Below, piece by piece: positions 38,036-46,624 of a stretch of DNA of 64,000 nucleotides. Every line of letters starts with the position of its first letter. The first letter of the stretch is position 1. The notes beneath the pieces are model-generated. The model did not search any database, was not told the DNA's origin, and was given only the letters and a program-made list of their open reading frames with translations. The position numbers and the translations under genes are program-made. The stretch is from NCBI RefSeq assembly GCF_012516315.1, contig NZ_CP051185.1, positions 641,459-705,458 of the forward strand. The letters are read 5' to 3'. This stretch comes from Limnospira fusiformis SAG 85.79. Lineage in GTDB: Bacteria > Cyanobacteriota > Cyanobacteriia > Cyanobacteriales > Microcoleaceae.

Positions 38036-38125
38036 GACTAGGTTATAGATAGAGTTAGAGGATTTGGCTAATGTCCCACAAAATTACCAACCAATATCTG
38101 GGATAAATTTTAGATAAAAACCAGG

Positions 38126-40390
38126 TTACTGTAATCGCTGAATTTGATATTGAGAATCCCGAAATCCCCCGGTCAAACCTTGCTCTAAAAACAGTTTTCC
38201 AGCCTGTTCAAAATCACTGATGGCACCTCGGCGATCGCCTAAAGATGCTCGGACCATTCCGCGACCATAAAAAGCACCAGCCAAATTAGGTCTGATGCGA
38301 ATAGCTTGGGCGTAGTCTGCGATCGCCTCAGAGTAATTACCAAGTTCAGCATGAGCCTGAGCGCGATTACTGTATGATTCAGCATCATTAGGATTCAGAC
38401 TAATAGCTTGGCTATAGTCAGCGATCGCCGCCTCATAATCCTCAGCCAAAGAGTGAACTAACCCCCGATTACTGTGAGCCTTAGAATTATTAGGTTCTAA
38501 CTCAATCGCCTTAGTACAATCTCCAATAGCTGCATCATAATTTTGCACATTCAGATGAGCAATACAGCGATTATTATAATCCATAGCTGTGGGGTTTAAT
38601 TGAATGGATCTACTACAACTTTCTATCGCCGCCTCATAATTCCCTAAATTGATGTAGGTACTGCAACGATTCCCGTATGCTTCAGCATTATCTGGTTCCC
38701 AACTAATCACTTGATTATAGTCTGCTAAAGCACCTTGATAATCTCCTAAATGAAACCGAGCGCGACCCCGATTATAATAAGCAGCAGCCGACTCGGGATT
38801 GAGTCTAATTGCTTCTGTATAATCAGCCATTCCTGCTTGTAAGTTACCAGATTTAACGTGAGCGCTTCCCCTAGCGCGATAGGCTTCACTATTGTTTGGT
38901 TGTCGCCTAATTACTTCGGTATAATCTAATATGGCGGCTTCGTAGTTTTCTTGGCTATAATGGGCGAGTCCCCTTTGATAAAAAGCATCTGTATCTTCTG
39001 GGTTCAGACGGATCACTTGATTTAGGTCATTAATAGCATTACCAAAATCTCTCATTTGATGGTATGCTAAACTGCGGTTAAAATAGATTTCAGGATTAGT
39101 AGGATCAAGTTTAATGGCTTGGGTATAGTCAGCGATCGCCTGCTCATATTTCTGGAGATCATAGTAAGCATTAGCCCGTTTACGGAAGGCTTCACTATTA
39201 TCAGGAAATAGCTGGATTGACCGAGTAAAAGCCTTAATTGCCGCCTCTGGGTCTCCCGCTTCCAGACGTTCTACCCCTCTTTTTAGGGCGGCTTCTGATT
39301 TGACAGGATCGGGGCGGCTTAACACTTGAAATAAGCCAAATATCACGATTAAACCGACTAATCCGGTTGCCGCTATTCCCACTACAGTCCAGAGGCGATT
39401 TAAGGATATGTCTCGTCGCGGTTTGTGTGTTTTATAGGGGGGATGATTTGGGGAAGTTGGGTTAACTAACCCGGTTTTTCCGGTGAGTTGATTTAATTCA
39501 GCGATCGCATCAATAGCGGATTTATATCGTTTCCCATAGTAATGATGCACCATTTTATCTATAATACTAGCTAATTCGTTACTAACTCGCGCCCGCTGTC
39601 GCCAGGCAATTTCTCCAGATATAGATAGGCTAGGATCTTGGAGTTTGGGCAAATCTGAGCCTTCTAAACCAGTTAAAGCCTGAATAGCAATCATTCCCAC
39701 AGCATAGAGATCGCTATTAAATTGGGGGTTTCCCTGGAATTGTTCGATCGGCATATAGGAGGGTGTACCCGTGGCGATCGTTCGCATGGGTTGATTATTT
39801 TCCTCAGCCAGTTGGCTAGTCACGGCTTTGACGGAACCGAAATCGATTAAGACTAGGGCTTGGTCTGATTTGCGGCGAATTAAATTAGAGGGGTTAACAT
39901 CTCGATGAATTACGCCATTTTGGTGAACAAATACTAAAATATTGAGGATTTCTTCTAAGAGTTCGATCACTAGATCTTCTTTCCAAGGATGACCGGGAAT
40001 TAGTTCTTTATGAAGGGGATGTCCTTCGATAAATTCTTCGACTAGATAGAAGTGATTATTATCCTCAAAATAGGCTAATAATAGGGGAATGCGATCGTTG
40101 CGTCCTAGCTTTTCTAAGATTTCTGCTTCCTGTCGAAATAGGCGTAAGGCTGTTTTCAGGATTTTGGAATTATTACTAGGGGGACGCAGTTGTTTAACCA
40201 CACATTGAGGATGACCAGGACGGCGGGTATCTGCGGCTAGATAGGTCTGACTAAATGCTCCTGAACTCAAAATTTGTACAATTCGATACCTTCCATCTAG
40301 GAGTTGACCAATGATTTCCATCTGGCGTTGAGGTTTGAAACTTCTAGGGGAGTTCGAGGAATGGGGTTTGGAGCGATCGTCTAAGTTCAT
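38126..40390 (-). CDS. Serine/threonine protein kinase with C-terminal TPR array
   Basis: This is a 754-residue Hanks-type kinase fused to TPRs. The kinase domain spans ~30-310: glycine loop LSSGAFSQTYLA, catalytic Lys in CVVKQLRP (~66), catalytic loop HRDVNPSN (~162), DFG at ~183 and GTPSYMPIEQF (activation loop end). A membrane segment follows at about 337-360 (TVVGIAATGLVGLIVIFGLF). About ten tetratricopeptide repeats then run from ~380 to ~740, with the typical AIADYTQAIKLDPTNPEIYF register, on the extracytoplasmic side. Such receptors are common in filamentous cyanobacteria. The signal sensed and the targets are unknown. Confidence 0.95.
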   Translation of the reverse strand: MNLDDRSKPHSSNSPRSFKPQRQMEIIGQLLDGRYRIVQILSSGAFSQTYLAADTRRPGHPQCVVKQLRPPSNNSKILKTALRLFRQEAEILEKLGRNDRIPLLLAYFEDNNHFYLVEEFIEGHPLHKELIPGHPWKEDLVIELLEEILNILVFVHQNGVIHRDVNPSNLIRRKSDQALVLIDFGSVKAVTSQLAEENNQPMRTIATGTPSYMPIEQFQGNPQFNSDLYAVGMIAIQALTGLEGSDLPKLQDPSLSISGEIAWRQRARVSNELASIIDKMVHHYYGKRYKSAIDAIAELNQLTGKTGLVNPTSPNHPPYKTHKPRRDISLNRLWTVVGIAATGLVGLIVIFGLFQVLSRPDPVKSEAALKRGVERLEAGDPEAAIKAFTRSIQLFPDNSEAFRKRANAYYDLQKYEQAIADYTQAIKLDPTNPEIYFNRSLAYHQMRDFGNAINDLNQVIRLNPEDTDAFYQRGLAHYSQENYEAAILDYTEVIRRQPNNSEAYRARGSAHVKSGNLQAGMADYTEAIRLNPESAAAYYNRGRARFHLGDYQGALADYNQVISWEPDNAEAYGNRCSTYINLGNYEAAIESCSRSIQLNPTAMDYNNRCIAHLNVQNYDAAIGDCTKAIELEPNNSKAHSNRGLVHSLAEDYEAAIADYSQAISLNPNDAESYSNRAQAHAELGNYSEAIADYAQAIRIRPNLAGAFYGRGMVRASLGDRRGAISDFEQAGKLFLEQGLTGGFRDSQYQIQRLQ

Positions 40391-40870
40391 AATATGTTAC
40401 AGTTTGATATAAAATGGCTGGAGAGAGCAAATGGAATCGGTTTTCCTATCGATTAACTGATTTTCATCAGGATTGAGAACTCACCATTGAGTTTCTTATG
40501 TCAATTTTGGCATAAAATTTTGGGTATAGTCTATATCAACCATAACAAGTGTCAGCACCCCGATCTAAAAAGACGGCGGCTCTCATTCCGCCTAAGCTGC
40601 TGACGAGCGATCGTCTTATACGGAGCGGGTTCTAAATAGTCTGGACTTCCATATAGATGATTAAAGAATATGCTTGTATGGGCGGGTTCTAAAGAATCGG
40701 GACTTCCATATAGATGATTACAGAACCCGCCCCTACTATATTGGCAAGTGAACCCGGTCTGATTGTACCATGCCCTTGGTCTTTAGGTAGGTATGCAGAC
40801 CATGATCAAGATCTAGTTTCCTGAGATTACAAAATATTATCAATTTTTGGTGAAAATTACCTGGAAAACC
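40391..40870. other. Gene-free region with two copies of a short repeat
   Basis: This 480-bp stretch between divergent genes holds no gene. It must contain the promoters of the kinase and creatininase genes. It contains the repeat described at 40625-40732 and an AT-rich part next to the creatininase start. Confidence 0.6.
40625..40732. repeat. Direct repeat and GGGCGGGTT palindrome
   Basis: GCGGGTTCTAAA ... GACTTCCATATAGATGATTA occurs twice, at 40625-40668 and 40682-40725. The second copy is bounded by GGGCGGGTTCT (40680-40690) and its perfect complement AGAACCCGCCC (40722-40732). This gives an 11-bp-arm hairpin element. Its ends match the insertion at 8369-8427, so both are probably one MITE-like family. 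Confidence 0.75.
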
Positions 40871-41689
40871 ATGCACAATTTTATCCCCCCTCATCGATTT
40901 TTCCCTTACCTAACTTGGACAGAAATTGCGGAAATGCCCGATCCAGAAAATACCGTAATTATCCAACCAATTGGGGCTATAGAACAACACGGCCCCCATT
41001 TACCGTTAATTGTGGATGCTGCTATTGCTACCGCCGTGACGGGTCTAGCCCTAGAAAAACTCGATCGCACTATTCCCGCCTATGCCCTGTCTACCTTACA
41101 TTACGGCAAATCTAACGAACATTGGCACTTTCCGGGAACCATCACCTTAACCTCTGAAACCTTAATATCAGTATTAATGGAAGTAGGGGAAAGTATATAT
41201 AGGGCGGGGTTCCGCAAATTAGTATTTCTGAACGCTCATGGTGGACAACCCCAGATTTTAGACATGGTAGCGCGAGACTTGCATCAACAGCATGAAGATT
41301 TCATGGTATTTCCCCTGTTTGTGTGGCGGGTTCCCCACATAGCCAAAGAACTATTTTCCCCGGAAGAATTGGAATTAGGGATTCACGCTGGAGACATAGA
41401 AACCAGTGTGATGTTATCAATTTTGCCTGATGTGGTACGCCGGGATAAGGCGGTGCGAGAGTTTCCCCACGGCTTACCCTCCGACAGTTTACTGAGTATG
41501 GAAGGAAAATTGCCCTTTGCTTGGGTAACGCGGGATCTAAGCGCTAGTGGTGTGTTGGGAGACGCAACGGCGGCTACAGAAGAGAAGGGGAGTCGCCTAC
41601 TGGAGTCGGTGGTAGACAGTTGGGTAAAAGCGATCGCAGATATTTATAAATTTCAGCAGCCCCAGTGTTTCCGCTCTGTGTCAAAATAA
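40871..41689 (+). CDS. Creatininase family amidohydrolase
   Basis: This is a 272-residue metal-dependent amidohydrolase of the creatininase/MftE family, starting at the ATG at 40871 (MHNFIPPHRFFPYLTWTEIA). Metal ligands are visible: Glu and His in QPIGAIEQHGPHLPL, Asp in VDAAIA, His in FLNAHGGQP and Glu in IHAGDIETSVML. The family splits cyclic amides such as creatinine or formamidopyrimidine intermediates. The cyanobacterial members have unclear substrates. A TTG at 40847 would add eight residues and is less likely. It precedes the DUF561 gene by 27 bp in the same direction. Confidence 0.88.
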   Translation: MHNFIPPHRFFPYLTWTEIAEMPDPENTVIIQPIGAIEQHGPHLPLIVDAAIATAVTGLALEKLDRTIPAYALSTLHYGKSNEHWHFPGTITLTSETLISVLMEVGESIYRAGFRKLVFLNAHGGQPQILDMVARDLHQQHEDFMVFPLFVWRVPHIAKELFSPEELELGIHAGDIETSVMLSILPDVVRRDKAVREFPHGLPSDSLLSMEGKLPFAWVTRDLSASGVLGDATAATEEKGSRLLESVVDSWVKAIADIYKFQQPQCFRSVSK

Positions 41690-41716
41690 ATCGATATCGG
41701 AAATAGAGCCTAAGTA

Positions 41717-42472
41717 ATGACAATGATCAACTCTACTCTACAGCAAGCCTTTAACCGAGGCCAAGGGCTGAAAGTAATTAGCGGTTTAATGAATTTCCAT
41801 CGCCCCAATGTGGTGGCGGTGGTGAAAGCAGCAACTCAAGGCGGCGCGACCTTTGTAGATATTGCCGCTGACCCGGAATTAGTGGCGATCGCGCGTGATT
41901 TGACCCATTTACCTATTTGTGTGTCAGCCGTAGAACCAGAAAAGTTCCTCCCCTGTGTGGAAGCTGGCGCTGATCTGATTGAAATTGGGAATTTTGATGC
42001 TTTCTACGCCCAAGGACGGCGCTTTGAAGCCCCCGAAGTGTTGCAGTTGACCCGTCAAACTCGATCGCTACTTCCTGAGATTACCCTATCCGTAACAGTT
42101 CCCCATATTTTGGAACTGGATCAACAAGTCCAATTAGCCATAGACTTAGTGGAAGCTGGGGCGGATATTATCCAAACAGAAGGGGGAACTAGCGCTAACC
42201 CTGTGCATCCCGGAACTTTAGGATTGATTGAAAAGGCTGCGCCTACCCTAGCCGCCGCCCGGGAAATTTCCCGCGCCGTATCGGTTCCAGTATTATGCGC
42301 TTCTGGAATTTCTAGTGTAACAGCACCTTTGGCGATCGCCGCCGGTGCTGCCGGTGTCGGTGTCGGTTCAGCTATCAACCGCCTCGATAATGAATTAGCA
42401 ATGATTGCAGCGGTTCGTAGTCTCGTGGAAGCATTAGCCACCGTGAATACTGCCCGGATTTATCAGTCTTAG
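41717..42472 (+). CDS. DUF561 family TIM-barrel protein
   Basis: This is a 251-residue predicted TIM-barrel protein related to nicotinate/thiazole synthase-type folds and conserved in cyanobacteria and plastids. The visible strands and turns are LKVISGLMNFHRPNVVAVVK, ATFVDIAADPEL, AGADLIEIGNFDAFYAQG, ADIIQTEGGTS and VPVLCASGISSVTAPLAIAA, with a phosphate-binding-like GAAGVGVGSAIN near the end. The reaction is not known. It is close behind the creatininase gene and likely in the same operon. Confidence 0.85.
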   Translation: MTMINSTLQQAFNRGQGLKVISGLMNFHRPNVVAVVKAATQGGATFVDIAADPELVAIARDLTHLPICVSAVEPEKFLPCVEAGADLIEIGNFDAFYAQGRRFEAPEVLQLTRQTRSLLPEITLSVTVPHILELDQQVQLAIDLVEAGADIIQTEGGTSANPVHPGTLGLIEKAAPTLAAAREISRAVSVPVLCASGISSVTAPLAIAAGAAGVGVGSAINRLDNELAMIAAVRSLVEALATVNTARIYQS

Positions 42473-42557
42473 AAAATCTCTACAGCCCCAGCGTTCATCT
42501 CTTTGGCAGTTATTAATTATCCGCCGATTACATGACACTTGGGGCTGTATTCTCATC

Positions 42558-43220
42558 TCAATCTCCCGCGCAAGTTAAAAACCAGATCGAATAATCTTCA
42601 ATTAATTGATAATTATCAGACTCCTCATCTGTGCATTCTAAATCCGCTAGGTCTAGGGTAAATAATTTCTCATCGCTAACCCGTCGGACTTGCACTTGTA
42701 AGCCATATTCTTCATCAAATTTATCAGCAAAGCCCAGAATTTCAAAAGTATCTTGATGGGAAGGATTGTTGATTTTTTGTTTCTCGTATTCCTTTTTGCG
42801 ACCGGAAGACAATAGATATTCTTCTTCCCAAGCAAATTCATCACTTGCGGTTACATAACAAGGTAACTTGATTTGTTTTTTCAGATATTGCAGATAGAGT
42901 TTAAGTTTTTTTCGGAAACTATAAGAAGGCTTAAAACCCAAGTTTTTTTCAGTCTTAGCTACCGCCATTTCCAGGTCAGCATCGGTCAAATAATCAAGGT
43001 ATAAGTCATCAATACCTGGGATATTTTCGATATCACTTATAGTCAAGTTTTTGATGACATCCAACATCAACAAACGAGGATCTTCTGGGAGGTCTAATCG
43101 GTCTATACTGTTACCACTACGGATATTAAAAGTAATCGTCTCATCAATTTGAATCCCCTTGAGGTCAGACGGTTCGGGATGAGTCGAGGCGGATTTTAAG
43201 TTTTTCTGAAATTTTGTCAT
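42558..43220 (-). CDS. Acidic protein of unknown function
   Basis: This is a 220-residue acidic protein from the ATG at 43220 (MTKFQKNLKSASTHPEPSDL). A further start at 43241 would overlap the opposite gene's earliest possible start. There is no signal peptide and no membrane segment. A central helical part (AVAKTEKNLGFKPSYSFRKK) precedes a C-terminal segment (LPCYVTASDEFAWEEEYLLS ... FEILGFADKFDEEYGLQVQV ... FTLDLADLECTD). The last part has the look of a small SH3-like beta domain seen in calcium-binding-protein annotations, but I do not recognise it with certainty. It is divergent from the DUF2301 gene. Confidence 0.5.
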   Translation of the reverse strand: MTKFQKNLKSASTHPEPSDLKGIQIDETITFNIRSGNSIDRLDLPEDPRLLMLDVIKNLTISDIENIPGIDDLYLDYLTDADLEMAVAKTEKNLGFKPSYSFRKKLKLYLQYLKKQIKLPCYVTASDEFAWEEEYLLSSGRKKEYEKQKINNPSHQDTFEILGFADKFDEEYGLQVQVRRVSDEKLFTLDLADLECTDEESDNYQLIEDYSIWFLTCAGD

Positions 43221-43299
43221 AATATTTAGGTTAGTGAACAACAGAACTTACTTTAATTTGTTCTGGATAGATCCGAATCATCAACAGGAGACCAAAATT

Positions 43300-43968
43300 G
43301 TGACCCAAACAGTACCAACCTCTCAGCCACAGATCTACCAAGGACAGTTTGGCGAGTATACCATCACTGATGACGATCGCCAGGGAGTCCTAGTATATAG
43401 AGTTAGTTTGGCGATCGCCGCCGTCTGCTTTGGTTTAGGGACCGCTTTAGTCTTATGGGACTCACACAGCCCCATATTCCGGCAACTGCTGACCCCTATT
43501 TATCTTGTGTTCTGGTTAGCTTTGGGAGTTAGCCTGTTCACAATTCATATCTATCTAATTATTTTACACAGATTCCTTCAGTTTTGTTGGCTCATTGGGG
43601 GTATTGCTACCCTGGTAGTGGCGATCGCAGATCCTGAACCCTTAGCCGTCACCGTTTATAATCAGCCATATAGCTTATTCGGTGTCGGCTTTACATTTGT
43701 GGCTCTAACAGGCATTTATTTTAAGGAGGCTTTTTGTTTTAATCGCATGGAAACCAAACTGCTAACTCCCCTAGTCCCCCTCTTACTGTTGGGATATATG
43801 GCGGGAGTGTGGACAGTCATCAATCAGAAATTTTTGTTGTTTTTCTGGGCTATTCAATTCGGGATTTTTGCCCTCCGCAAGTGTTTCCAAGCCATTCCTT
43901 CTGATATTGGTGATAAAAGTGTATTTGATTACCTTCACCAACAGCGATCGGCCCAATCGCACAATTAA
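43300..43968 (+). CDS. DUF2301 (Ycf36-like) integral membrane protein
   Basis: This 222-residue membrane protein belongs to a family shared by cyanobacteria and algal plastids (Ycf36). The GTG at 43300 is chosen because AGGAG lies 9 bp upstream. An earlier GTG at 43234 would overlap the divergent gene. The protein has a hydrophilic N-terminus (YQGQFGEYTITDDDRQGVLV), six to seven membrane segments, and the conserved GIYFKEAFCFNRMETKLLTP loop. Function unknown, probably in thylakoid or plasma membrane. Confidence 0.85.
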   Translation: MTQTVPTSQPQIYQGQFGEYTITDDDRQGVLVYRVSLAIAAVCFGLGTALVLWDSHSPIFRQLLTPIYLVFWLALGVSLFTIHIYLIILHRFLQFCWLIGGIATLVVAIADPEPLAVTVYNQPYSLFGVGFTFVALTGIYFKEAFCFNRMETKLLTPLVPLLLLGYMAGVWTVINQKFLLFFWAIQFGIFALRKCFQAIPSDIGDKSVFDYLHQQRSAQSHN

Positions 43969-44254
43969 GTATAATTGACCCCACTACCCAGTCATCAATC
44001 TGACTAGCAGCCCCTAGAAGCTGTTGTCAAAGATAACCGGTCAATATTAGCAACTTCTGCCCTTTTCCTTAGCCAGGGGCAGGATATCTCCAGATCAAGG
44101 CGATCGCAGATTATTCTTGACTGCTATAGCCACTAAGTCCATGATCGCATATATTTGATGATGGTAACATCCGTAATTTCACTCAAGACAATCTGAATAC
44201 GTTAAATGCTTACTCCACCCTAAATCAAATTTTCTTGATCAATTCTGAAAACCT

Positions 44255-45721
44255 ATGGCCACAATAGAGCCCGAATCAATGTCCATGGAACTACAAGGAA
44301 AACTTGTAATTGTAGATTTGGACGAAACGCTTTTTCTGCGAAACTCCACAGAAGAATATCTAAATTCTTTACAGCCTAAAACCTTGGGGGCTGTTTTATT
44401 AATTGCCCTAGATATTCTCAAGCCTTGGAACTGGTTACCCCAACCCCTCAAAGGAGACCAATCAAGGGATTGGTGTCGTGTAATTATCTCCACCCTAATT
44501 TTTCCCTGGACTTTAATTTTTTGGCAACAGCAAGCCCAGAAACTTGCCCATAATTATATCAACCAGGAACTGATCCTAAAATTCCTTGAACAATTCCCCT
44601 CACAAATAGTTATTGCTACCCTCGGCTTTGATCTAATTATAAATCCCATTATTAAGAATTTACAATTTTGTCCTGATGCTGTGATTAGTTGTCGGTTTTG
44701 GCAGGGAGGGGTTGATCGTCAACGGGGAAAGTATGAGTTAGTTAAAGCAGTATTAACTGACGAAGAAATCGCCAATGCCGCCGTCATTACAGATTCCACA
44801 GATGATCAGGTATTATTGGATGCTGTAGCATCACCCTATCTCGTGCAGTGGCCTGATGCTCAATATGTCCCGGCTATGGCTGATGCTTATATTCCATTTT
44901 TGTATCTGGAACGCGGTAAGCGCCCCGGCCAAAAATATTTCATCAAGAACATTATTGCAGATGATTGGTTAGTCTTGATTTTGGCGATCGCTTGGATAAG
45001 TCCTTATCCAGCTTTACAATCAATCATGATGCTGTTTTTGCTTTTATCTTTTTGGTGTATCTACGAGTATGGCTATGTAGATAATGATATCATCGCCGAA
45101 ACTTTTGAGCAAAAACCTACTCTCAGCGCCACCTATCAAAACTACAAAAATCGTGTCAAACTCTTGCAGGTTTGGTTATGGGCGATAATTTTGGCAATAC
45201 CCGGACTTTTCTTGTTAGAGGTGATAAAACTTCAATTAACCCCAAAAACTATCAATTTATCCCTACTCAGTTCTATGGGTTTAGATGGTGTCCTGTGGCT
45301 CACTTTTTTGAGCGTTGTATTTGGGTGTTTTTGGAGTTATAACCGCCTTGACAAACAAACTCGAATTTGGCTATATTTCTGCTTACAAGCAAGTAAATGT
45401 TTTGGGTTTTTGATAGTAACTACCACAAATAGCATAGGTATTATGTTATTTGCTTCTCAAGTTTTAGCTCGCTGGATCGCCTATATTGTGTATCGAGTCG
45501 GTAAACACACCGAATGGATGGAATTTCCGGGAGAGTTTTTCCGGTGCTTTTTGTTTACATTTCTGATTATTTCTGTCGCACTAGGAACCGGGGAATTATC
45601 CATTTTACTGAGTTGGCAAACTCTCGTGATTTTTGCCTGGTGTGCTTACCGAGGACGTAGGCAATTTGTCAATATTTGCCGTCAAGCATACCCAATATAT
45701 AAGGATAAAACTCTGGTCTAA
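44255..45721 (+). CDS. HAD-like phosphatase domain fused to a polytopic membrane domain
   Basis: This 488-residue protein has an N-terminal HAD-like domain (residues ~15-220). It shows VIVDLDETLFL (nucleophile Asp), IVIATLGFDLIINPIIKNL (motif II region), RQRGKYELVKAVL (motif III Lys) and VITDSTDDQVLLDAV (motif IV). The C-terminal half (about 225-480) has seven or eight membrane segments and an acidic loop YVDNDIIAETFEQKP. HAD-membrane fusions are known with UbiA prenyltransferases (decaprenylphosphoryl-ribose pathway). The UbiA Asp-rich motifs are not obvious here, so a prenyl-phosphate substrate is only a guess. Confidence 0.6.
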   Translation: MATIEPESMSMELQGKLVIVDLDETLFLRNSTEEYLNSLQPKTLGAVLLIALDILKPWNWLPQPLKGDQSRDWCRVIISTLIFPWTLIFWQQQAQKLAHNYINQELILKFLEQFPSQIVIATLGFDLIINPIIKNLQFCPDAVISCRFWQGGVDRQRGKYELVKAVLTDEEIANAAVITDSTDDQVLLDAVASPYLVQWPDAQYVPAMADAYIPFLYLERGKRPGQKYFIKNIIADDWLVLILAIAWISPYPALQSIMMLFLLLSFWCIYEYGYVDNDIIAETFEQKPTLSATYQNYKNRVKLLQVWLWAIILAIPGLFLLEVIKLQLTPKTINLSLLSSMGLDGVLWLTFLSVVFGCFWSYNRLDKQTRIWLYFCLQASKCFGFLIVTTTNSIGIMLFASQVLARWIAYIVYRVGKHTEWMEFPGEFFRCFLFTFLIISVALGTGELSILLSWQTLVIFAWCAYRGRRQFVNICRQAYPIYKDKTLV

Positions 45722-45798
45722 TTGCCAAGCCAACAGCTTGCACAGCTAACCGTAATTGTGCAAGCTGCTAGGTAAGCTATCGGATCCTGCTGCCTTTT

Positions 45799-46302
45799 TC
45801 AGATACTATAACCCTGGATATTTTCCGGGTTAAATTGTTTGAGGGTGCGGGTAGCTTGACGGACTAAAGTTTCCGAACCTTGAACCACAACTAGATATTT
45901 ACCAGCATTGAGGCGATTTCGATAGGGTACAGCATCTCCCCCGCCAATAATCAAGCCTACCCCGCCGCCAGCGAGAATGCTACCGAGTCCCCCAGAAATG
46001 CCCCCCAGAATGCCACCGATGAAATGATCGCCAATTTCCCCCGCCCAAGCAAAGGTATTAAGTCCCGTGATTAAGCTAAAGGTGTAGCCAGCCACAAAGC
46101 CAAAAGGAATCAACCAACTAGCCATAAGTTTAACCTGTTTGCGGGCCGGATCATAGGGGTCAATCAAGCCAAACTCATCAGCGCTTTTGTATCCTCTGCC
46201 TAAAATACTCACTTGAGTGATTGGGATTTCGTCTTTTTCTAAAGCCAAATAGGCAGCCTCAGCTTGAATGCGATCGGGTAAAACAGCAATTAGGTAGTTC
46301 AT
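45799..46302 (-). CDS. Glycine-zipper stress-type membrane protein
   Basis: This is a 167-residue protein with an N-terminal general-stress-protein-like fold (MNYLIAVLPDRIQAEAAYLA ... ITQVSILGRGY). Two hydrophobic, glycine-rich membrane segments follow (FGFVAGYTFSLITGL and FIGGILGGISGGLGSILAGG), and then a C-terminal ferredoxin-like strand (LNAGKYLVVVQGSETLVRQA). Such proteins are widespread in cyanobacteria and are sometimes induced by salt or heat. The role is unknown. It is convergent with the HAD-membrane gene. Confidence 0.7.
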   Translation of the reverse strand: MNYLIAVLPDRIQAEAAYLALEKDEIPITQVSILGRGYKSADEFGLIDPYDPARKQVKLMASWLIPFGFVAGYTFSLITGLNTFAWAGEIGDHFIGGILGGISGGLGSILAGGGVGLIIGGGDAVPYRNRLNAGKYLVVVQGSETLVRQATRTLKQFNPENIQGYSI

Positions 46303-46624
46303 ATATGATGATTAGATTATTGGATATACGGCTGCAATTCTGTTAGTCACTAGGTTTCATGATCCCCCTGTTAAGGTTGGTAAATTTACCATAATTCTGT
46401 GGTTAATTATCAAGGGCCATGATGCTGGGGACAATCCAAACTAAATTTACTAAATTTTTGTGAACAATTTGTGGTAGGTCGTCCCCCTTAACGCTAGAAT
46501 AGTTCACTGCGGTATTTTTACCGCGATCGAGATCTGCATCAACAGACTCTCTCAATTTACCACGAATCCTTAAATCAAGGAAGTTGTGGTTAATCCCCTA
46601 CAGTTGCAATTTATTAGCCCAACC
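46303..46624. other. Gene-free divergent promoter region
   Basis: This 322-bp AT-rich stretch lies between the divergent stress-type gene and serA. No ORF, no strong hairpin and no recognisable RNA were seen. It presumably contains both promoters. Confidence 0.5.
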
